This document shows, piece after piece, positions 61,898 through 64,000 of a DNA stretch of 64,000 bases. The notes below the pieces were generated by a model, which saw only the letters and a program-made list of their open reading frames with translations, ran no database searches and had not been told where the DNA came from. A program made the translations under genes and the position numbers. This DNA comes from Phycisphaerae bacterium (GTDB lineage: Bacteria; Planctomycetota; Phycisphaerae; SM23-33), in NCBI GenBank assembly GCA_016782885.1, contig JADHXQ010000001.1:40732-104731 (forward strand), read 5' to 3'. Every line of letters begins with the position of its first letter. The stretch's first letter is position 1.

Positions 61898-63241
61898 TCA
61901 AGGTGCTTCCATGAGCACGATGTAACCGCCCCCTGCCAACAGGAGAACGTCGGCCTTCCCGTTACCGTCGAGATCCGCACGCCGCCGACCCGCCGACTCG
62001 ATACCCAGCGGCATGGCGCCGATCCCGACGACGGCGTACAGTCGCTTACCCGCTCCGTTCCAGACCTCCCAGGCGCCTGCACCACCGCGGGCGAGGCTGA
62101 CCATGATTTCCGTCGTCTTGTCGCCGTTCCAGTCCCCGCAGGCCACCCATCCGGCGGGAATGTCCTTGCGCCAGGCGTGCCTGCCCGCGGCGCCCCACAT
62201 TATCAGTCCGCCCAAGCCGAGTTTCTTTCCGACGGCCGCCAACTCCAGCCCCCTCCGCGACGGGTCGAAGTCCCCCAGCGTCGCCCTCTGGAGGTGGTCC
62301 TTGCCCGGCCGCGCGCAGGTCCACTGACGCTGGACCTTGCCCGCGGTCCCGTCGACGCAGACGATCGGGCCGCGCCTGGCAGTGCAACCGTCGCGATCGT
62401 AAACGATCTCTCGATCTCCGTCGCCATCCACATCGCCGCAGAGGATGAAGTCGCTGTGGTTGCGGCAGGTCGAGTCGGACCAGCGCAACTTACCGTCGCC
62501 CCCCAAAGCCAGAAACTTACCGTTCAGCGACACGTACACTTCGTCCAGCCCGTCGCCGTCGGCATCGCAGGAGACCATCTCGTGCCCGTAGAGGTCCTTG
62601 TTGTCGATGCTGTGCGACCAGATCTCCCTGCCGGAAGCATCGTAGCACGTCACGTCGCGGGCGACCCGGCATACCACCGACATGCGCTTGCGATCGAGGA
62701 AGTGCCCCACCACCGAGGCCTGGTAATTGTCGCGGCACTCGGGCAGGTCGATTTTCCACTTCGTCCTGCCCGTGTCCGCGTCCATGCACCAGAGCTGGCG
62801 ATGAACGTTGAAGACGACTTCGTACTTCCCGTCGCCGTCCAGGTCTTCGATCGCCAGACCGCTCTCGTGGCCCAGACCGCCGTTGATCCGCTCGCTGCTC
62901 CATATCCGCCGCCCATCCTGTGTGTATCGGGCGACGCGGCGGATGCCCTTCGTCTCAACCCCGGCGACCAGGTCGATCTTCCCGTCGCCGTCGAAGTCGC
63001 GGGCGTTGCCCAGCCACGAGGCGTTCGGGCCGCGAAGATTCCACGCGATCTTGACGCCCGGGACAGCCCTCAGATCCGCGGCCGACTTGACCTTCTTCAT
63101 GTCCACGCGATAGACCACTCCGAACTTGTCGTTGACAATGGTGAAGGCCTTACCGCCCTCTTCCGCCCCCGCCGGCGCGGTAGAAGCCAGCGACACGATC
63201 AGGCAGGCCGCCCGCAATATAACTTCGTCTCGTCTGGTCAT
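61898..63241 (-). CDS. Exported FG-GAP/VCBS-repeat protein
   Basis: A 447-aa secreted beta-propeller with repeated calcium-binding loops: DFDGDGKIDLV, DLDGDGKYEVV, DADGDGLDEVY, DVDGDGDREIV and DLDGNGKADVL. Signal peptide is VILRAACLIVSLASTAPAGA. ATG 63241 has GAGGAGC upstream; the track start is eight codons earlier. Likely a surface or extracellular adhesion or carbohydrate-associated protein. It is co-directional with the FGE-like gene and probably in one operon. Confidence 0.85.
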   Translation of the reverse strand: MTRRDEVILRAACLIVSLASTAPAGAEEGGKAFTIVNDKFGVVYRVDMKKVKSAADLRAVPGVKIAWNLRGPNASWLGNARDFDGDGKIDLVAGVETKGIRRVARYTQDGRRIWSSERINGGLGHESGLAIEDLDGDGKYEVVFNVHRQLWCMDADTGRTKWKIDLPECRDNYQASVVGHFLDRKRMSVVCRVARDVTCYDASGREIWSHSIDNKDLYGHEMVSCDADGDGLDEVYVSLNGKFLALGGDGKLRWSDSTCRNHSDFILCGDVDGDGDREIVYDRDGCTARRGPIVCVDGTAGKVQRQWTCARPGKDHLQRATLGDFDPSRRGLELAAVGKKLGLGGLIMWGAAGRHAWRKDIPAGWVACGDWNGDKTTEIMVSLARGGAGAWEVWNGAGKRLYAVVGIGAMPLGIESAGRRRADLDGNGKADVLLLAGGGYIVLMEAP

Positions 63242-63483
63242 TACTGCTCCTCGAAGACCGCGCACCCCCGCGGGCTGTCAAGTGATACTATCGATGTCGC
63301 CGGGTAAACTCAAACCAGTTTTCGGGAAAGGAGAGAAGAGACTGCCACCGAAGCAAAGACCAATATCGAGCGGACAGGACTGGCGGGAATTGGCGTGTTA
63401 GGTGAGTTTTGCTTGACATCGTCCGGTGCGCCGGCGATAATGCTTTCACTTCGGGCCGCAGCGTGCTGCGGCCTGAATAGCTA

Positions 63484-63558
63484 CGGGGCGTAGCTCAGCT
63501 TGGATAGAGTGCTTGACTGGGGGTCAAGAGGTCGCTGGTTCAAATCCAGTCGCCCCGA
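63484..63558 (+). tRNA. tRNA-Pro (anticodon GGG)
   Basis: Acceptor stem CGGGGCG/CGCCCCG, D-arm GCTCAGCTTGGATAGAGT, anticodon loop CTGGGGG flanked by CTTGA/TCAAG, and T-loop GGTTCAAATCC. Discriminator A; no CCA encoded. An opposite-strand ORF ending SGRLDLNQRPLDPQ is the usual artefact of such genes. Confidence 0.95.
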
Positions 63559-63566
63559 CTTGGAAG

Positions 63567-63620
63567 AGAGTGGAAAAGAGTGGAAGCCAAAAGGCTTTAG
63601 CTCTTCTCCGCTCTTTTTTT
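63567..63620 (+). terminator. Long intrinsic terminator after tRNA-Pro
   Basis: An imperfect 22-bp stem AGAGTGGAAAAGAGTGGAAGCC / GGCTTTAGCTCTTCTCCGCTCT with an AAAA loop ends in a T7 tract. Confidence 0.8.
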
Positions 63621-63689
63621 GTGTGGAAGCCAGTAGAAGGCAAAAGAGCCTAAACGAACGAGAAATGGGGGAATAGCGGGGGAGCCTTA

Positions 63690-64000
63690 TCACGCTGACT
63701 GCCTCCCCTGAGCGCCTTGGGCCTGTCCTGCGTCCGTGGGCTGGATGCTCTCGACGGCGTTCCGCAAATTCGATATGCGAATATCCGTGTAGACGCCGCT
63801 GGTCAATTTGGGGTCGCTGTGCCGCATGAGTCGCTGTGCGTCCCTCAGGTCAACGCCTGCGGCCTTGAGCCACGTGCAGAAGCTCATTCGGACACACTTG
63901 CGGTCAAGTCGCCTGCCGCGCTCGTCAACGTATCCCGTGTAGGTTTCCTTGCCGCTCTTTACGTGTCGAGTGATGATCCCCGCCCGTGCAAGGTCGCGCT
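63690..64000 (-). CDS. Tyrosine recombinase (integrase), partial
   Basis: The frame is open from the window edge and reads DLARAGIITRHVKSGKE..., then MSFCTWLKAAGVDLRDAQRLMRHSDPKLTSGVYTD, the end of a phage-type integrase. LMRHS and the Tyr in GVYTD are catalytic elements; the usual H-x-x-R box appears as KCVR, so the first His is replaced. The stop lies about 130 bases from the 3' end of tRNA-Pro, the classical position of an integrase next to its attachment site. The N-terminal part is outside the window. Confidence 0.75.
   Translation of the reverse strand, partial: RDLARAGIITRHVKSGKETYTGYVDERGRRLDRKCVRMSFCTWLKAAGVDLRDAQRLMRHSDPKLTSGVYTDIRISNLRNAVESIQPTDAGQAQGAQGRQSA

Noticed and set aside
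63481-63693. 70-aa minus-strand ORF ending SGRLDLNQRPLDPQSSTLSKLSYAP
   Set aside because: It is antisense to tRNA-Pro and its terminator, another common artefact.

Overview
The window looks like a chromosomal segment of an anaerobic, polysaccharide- and sulfate-ester-degrading planctomycete (Planctomycetota, probably Phycisphaerae-like). This is inferred from gene content: two Cys-type sulfatases, a GH32 hydrolase, Tat-signal Gfo/Idh and aldo/keto oxidoreductases, PEP-CTERM proteins, formylglycine-enzyme-like proteins, an alpha-2-macroglobulin, a Re-type citrate synthase (a marker of anaerobes) and GTP-dependent PEP carboxykinase. Many genes have clear Shine-Dalgarno sites, and several have near-consensus sigma70 -35/-10 boxes.

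Layout. 1-6 kb: aldo/keto reductase, sulfatase, MATE exporter and GH32, with two kinds of palindromic repeat. 6-21 kb: housekeeping genes. These are ileS behind a long structured leader, purN, a receiver-only response regulator, Re-citrate synthase, a 1120-aa membrane protein, two cysteine-cluster proteins, a small lipoprotein, coaD, nadD and pckG, plus a candidate stand-alone small RNA between coaD and nadD. 21-25 kb: an exported glycosidase-like protein and a Gfo/Idh oxidoreductase. 25-32 kb: a divergent chaperone/usher-like locus with a beta-barrel usher-like protein, a PapD-like chaperone and two related exported subunits, beside a stress-type lipoprotein. 32-36 kb: a TolB-like PEP-CTERM protein, an exported O-methyltransferase and a UroD-family protein. 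36-38.7 kb: a decayed accessory patch with a Fic protein, an integrase remnant carrying an in-frame stop, an excisionase-like gene, other broken small ORFs and tRNA-Leu(CAA). 38.8-47.8 kb: one nine-gene operon on the minus strand with a ribose-type ABC importer, split transketolase, RpiB-like isomerase, SDR and aldose epimerase. It looks like an import and catabolic route for an unidentified sugar; one permease gene is frameshifted in a G8 tract. 48-58 kb: a hypothetical cysteine-peptidase-like protein, a deoxyhypusine-synthase-like protein, cspA, and a 1926-aa alpha-2-macroglobulin gene bracketed by a direct duplication of the cspA 3' end. 58-63.3 kb: a PEP-CTERM/FGE-like protein, a second sulfatase, a second FGE-like lipoprotein and an FG-GAP protein. 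63.5-64 kb: tRNA-Pro(GGG), a strong terminator, and the C-terminal part of a tyrosine recombinase running off the window. This is probably the edge of an integrated element.

Most interesting are the divergent chaperone/usher-like locus, the candidate small RNA at 18.0 kb, the structured ileS leader, the cspA-fragment direct repeat around the macroglobulin gene, the sugar operon with its homopolymer frameshift, and the dispersed palindromic repeat. All functions are assigned by reading motifs; no database search was run.
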